64,000 nucleotides of DNA from UBA2030 sp049969475 (GTDB taxonomy: Bacteria > Bacteroidota > Bacteroidia > Bacteroidales > TTA-H9), in assembly GCA_049969475.1 (NCBI GenBank), contig JBMFOU010000001.1, positions 1 to 64,000 of the forward strand, in the 5' to 3' direction. Below are positions 62,564 to 64,000 of this stretch, in pieces. Position 1 is the first letter of the stretch, and every line of letters begins with the position of its first letter. A model generated the notes under the pieces. It was not told the DNA's origin, made no database searches, and saw nothing but the letters and a program-made list of their open reading frames with translations. The translations under genes and the position numbers were made by a program.

Positions 62564-64000
62564 TTGAAAGGGGTTTGGTGGATAGTTCTGTTGTTCTCAT
62601 GGCCAGAGCTTAGCTGTAAGCATGATAGGGATTATTTGCTTTTTCATGGTGGGGCTGCAGAAGTGGGTGGAAGTTGTATCGAGGTGGTGGTTTCGGGCGA
62701 CCATTACCTGGCGGATGTTGGGTCGTGGTATGACAGTGAAATGGATGCTGGTGAAGAGGGCGATGAGGAAGCCAAGTGCTTGCAAAAAAAAGAACTTCAC
62801 GAAAAAAATCGTTTTTTCGGTTTTGAACCAGCCCGAATAAAAGCAGTTTTTCTTACCCACGCTCACATGGATCATCTGGGGCGTTTGCTTCATCTTTACC
62901 GGCAGGGTTTTGGGGGTAAGGTTTACTGCACAGCTTCCACCCAAAAATTGGCTGCCATTATGTTGTGCAATGGGGCTCGATACGATGAAGCAGAAAAGTT
63001 GTGGTATTGGACAGCTTCGGCCCATAGTCGGCGGAAGGGATACATTACTGCCCATTGGAAGAATTGTAAGGTGGGTAAACGCATAATCCACAGAAACGAG
63101 TTAAGAGGCAGCCTATATGAGTTGAGTCAGCGAATCGGCCAGGAGGCGGGTCAGGACGTAAACCCTTGTCGTTCATGCGCAGAATTGGAAATAGCCCCCA
63201 TGATGCGTTTGTTCGAAGAAGTTGATTACAAGGAACTTATAGCCTTTGATAAAAAACTGTCAATTACCTTCTACCCGACAGGTCATATTCCTGGTTCTGC
63301 CGCCATTGCGATGAAAATTCTTCCCCTCAGAAAAACTGTTTTATTTTCGGGGGATGTAGGCAATGATATAGAGTTGCTTTATAATCGGCCGGAAGTTTTT
63401 CCTACTGCCGACTGGGTAATCATGGAAGGAACATATGGAGCTTTGGTAAGAGATCGCAACTATGAGGCAGCCAGACATGATTTTGCGCAAACTATGGACC
63501 AGGCGCTCTCAGAGAATAAGATTGTATGGATTCCCTCTTTCGCCCTCGACCGCACGCAAAAGGTATTGCACGAGATTTTCCAGGGGCAGATAAAGGATAT
63601 TATTCCTATGGGTGTTCCCATTTATTCCCCATCGTCTACAGCCGATGAAATATCCGACTTGTACAAGCGCTGGTTATTTTACCCTGATAAAGAGGGTCTT
63701 TTAAAGAAAGGCCTGGAAGGAGATAGTTTATTTCCTTTCTTTATTCGTGCATTGCCATTTTCTGCAGGCACTCGCGAAGGACCTGCCATTTATATTACCA
63801 CTAGTGGTATGCTGGATGCTGCTTACAGCTGGCGTCTTTTACCCGAAATGCTTCCTCGCAGCAGCGTGTTGCTTTATTTGTTGGTTATCAAAGTCCCCAC
63901 CTACCTGGAGGAAGAATTCTGGAAGGCGCCTCAGAAATCAAAATAGTAAAGACCCAGGTGCCGGTTCATCTAACCTGGAAAAAGTTTGATATTTTTTCGG
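62564..64000 (+). pseudogene. Metallo-beta-lactamase/beta-CASP hydrolase, frameshifted and cut by the window edge
   Basis: Open from 62564 to a stop at 63944-63946 (460 residues), but the true C terminus is in another frame. Motifs: FHGGAAEVGGSC, the zinc site LTHAHMDHLGRL, FYPTGHIPGSAAIAM, FSGDVGND, VIMEGTYGALVRD and the beta-CASP IPSFALDRTQKVLHEI. After PRSSV the main frame gives unrelated residues, while the frame starting at 63868 reads VALFVGYQSPHLPGGRILEG, the family's conserved end, and stays open to 64000. One base appears deleted near 63868. The start is also odd: the only upstream start in frame is TTG at 62564. Family members are RNA-processing nucleases. Confidence 0.8.

Noticed and set aside
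62622..62840. Alternative frame with ATG at the start of the beta-CASP gene
   Set aside because: Residues lack the HGGAAEVGGSC motif that the other frame shows; kept only as a hint of a second frameshift.

Overview
The window reads as chromosome of an anaerobic member of the Bacteroidota, probably Bacteroidales-like. Evidence: promoter elements of the form TAnnTTTG with an upstream TTTG about 20 bases away, a gldG gene, a secreted protein ending in a type IX secretion (T9SS) type sorting domain, the ftsX-DUF3098-uppP-truB cluster typical of the phylum, and short-chain threonine dehydrogenase beside kbl. No phage, insertion sequence or CRISPR array was seen. Three tRNA genes are present (Gln partial, Leu, Arg). 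Nearly all DNA is ordinary chromosomal coding sequence.

Layout: 1-2262 holds tRNA-Gln and an operon of a secreted protein, a TatD-type hydrolase and tcdA. 2445-4818 holds the divergent threonine catabolic pair tdh/kbl around a perfect LacI/PurR-like palindrome. 5199-9438 holds a C69 dipeptidase, a coiled-coil protein, a propeller lipoprotein and uridine kinase. 9526-14020 is a sodium-pumping methylmalonyl-CoA decarboxylase operon (mce, mmdA, a lamin-tail/OadG fusion, biotin carrier, beta subunit). 14287-18859 holds an S9 peptidase, pth, rplY and prs. 19110-25438 holds tRNA-Leu, the complete rnfBCDGEA operon and rseC. 25513-29292 holds a ferritin-like protein, a fructosamine-kinase-like protein, flavodoxin and MltF. 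29458-38847 holds gldG, the truB/uppP/ftsX cluster, pgi, a lipoprotein and a two-component system.

41214-51926 is the most unusual part: one long minus-strand gene series running DUF47/PhoU-like protein, a PiT phosphate permease fused to a coiled coil and LuxR-type DNA-binding domain, an OprO/P-type porin, a lipoprotein with five lamin-tail domains, a possibly CYTH-like unknown, a CYTH protein (ExExK motif), an SLC13/DASS permease and an unknown membrane protein. It ends at a 14-base tandem repeat array. I read it as a phosphate/polyphosphate uptake and sensing locus; this is inference from gene content.

52318-64000 holds mlaE/mlaF, cvpA, a HAD phosphatase, an NtrC-type regulator, a tRNA-dihydrouridine synthase, a lone receiver protein, an M23 peptidase, indolepyruvate:ferredoxin oxidoreductase (iorAB), an AcpH-like protein and a frameshifted beta-CASP metallo-hydrolase cut by the window edge.

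Taken together, the metabolism suggests fermentation of amino acids and sugars: threonine cleavage, aryl-pyruvate oxidation giving reduced ferredoxin, Rnf converting ferredoxin to an ion gradient, and a methylmalonyl-CoA decarboxylase adding to a Na+ gradient on the way to propionate.
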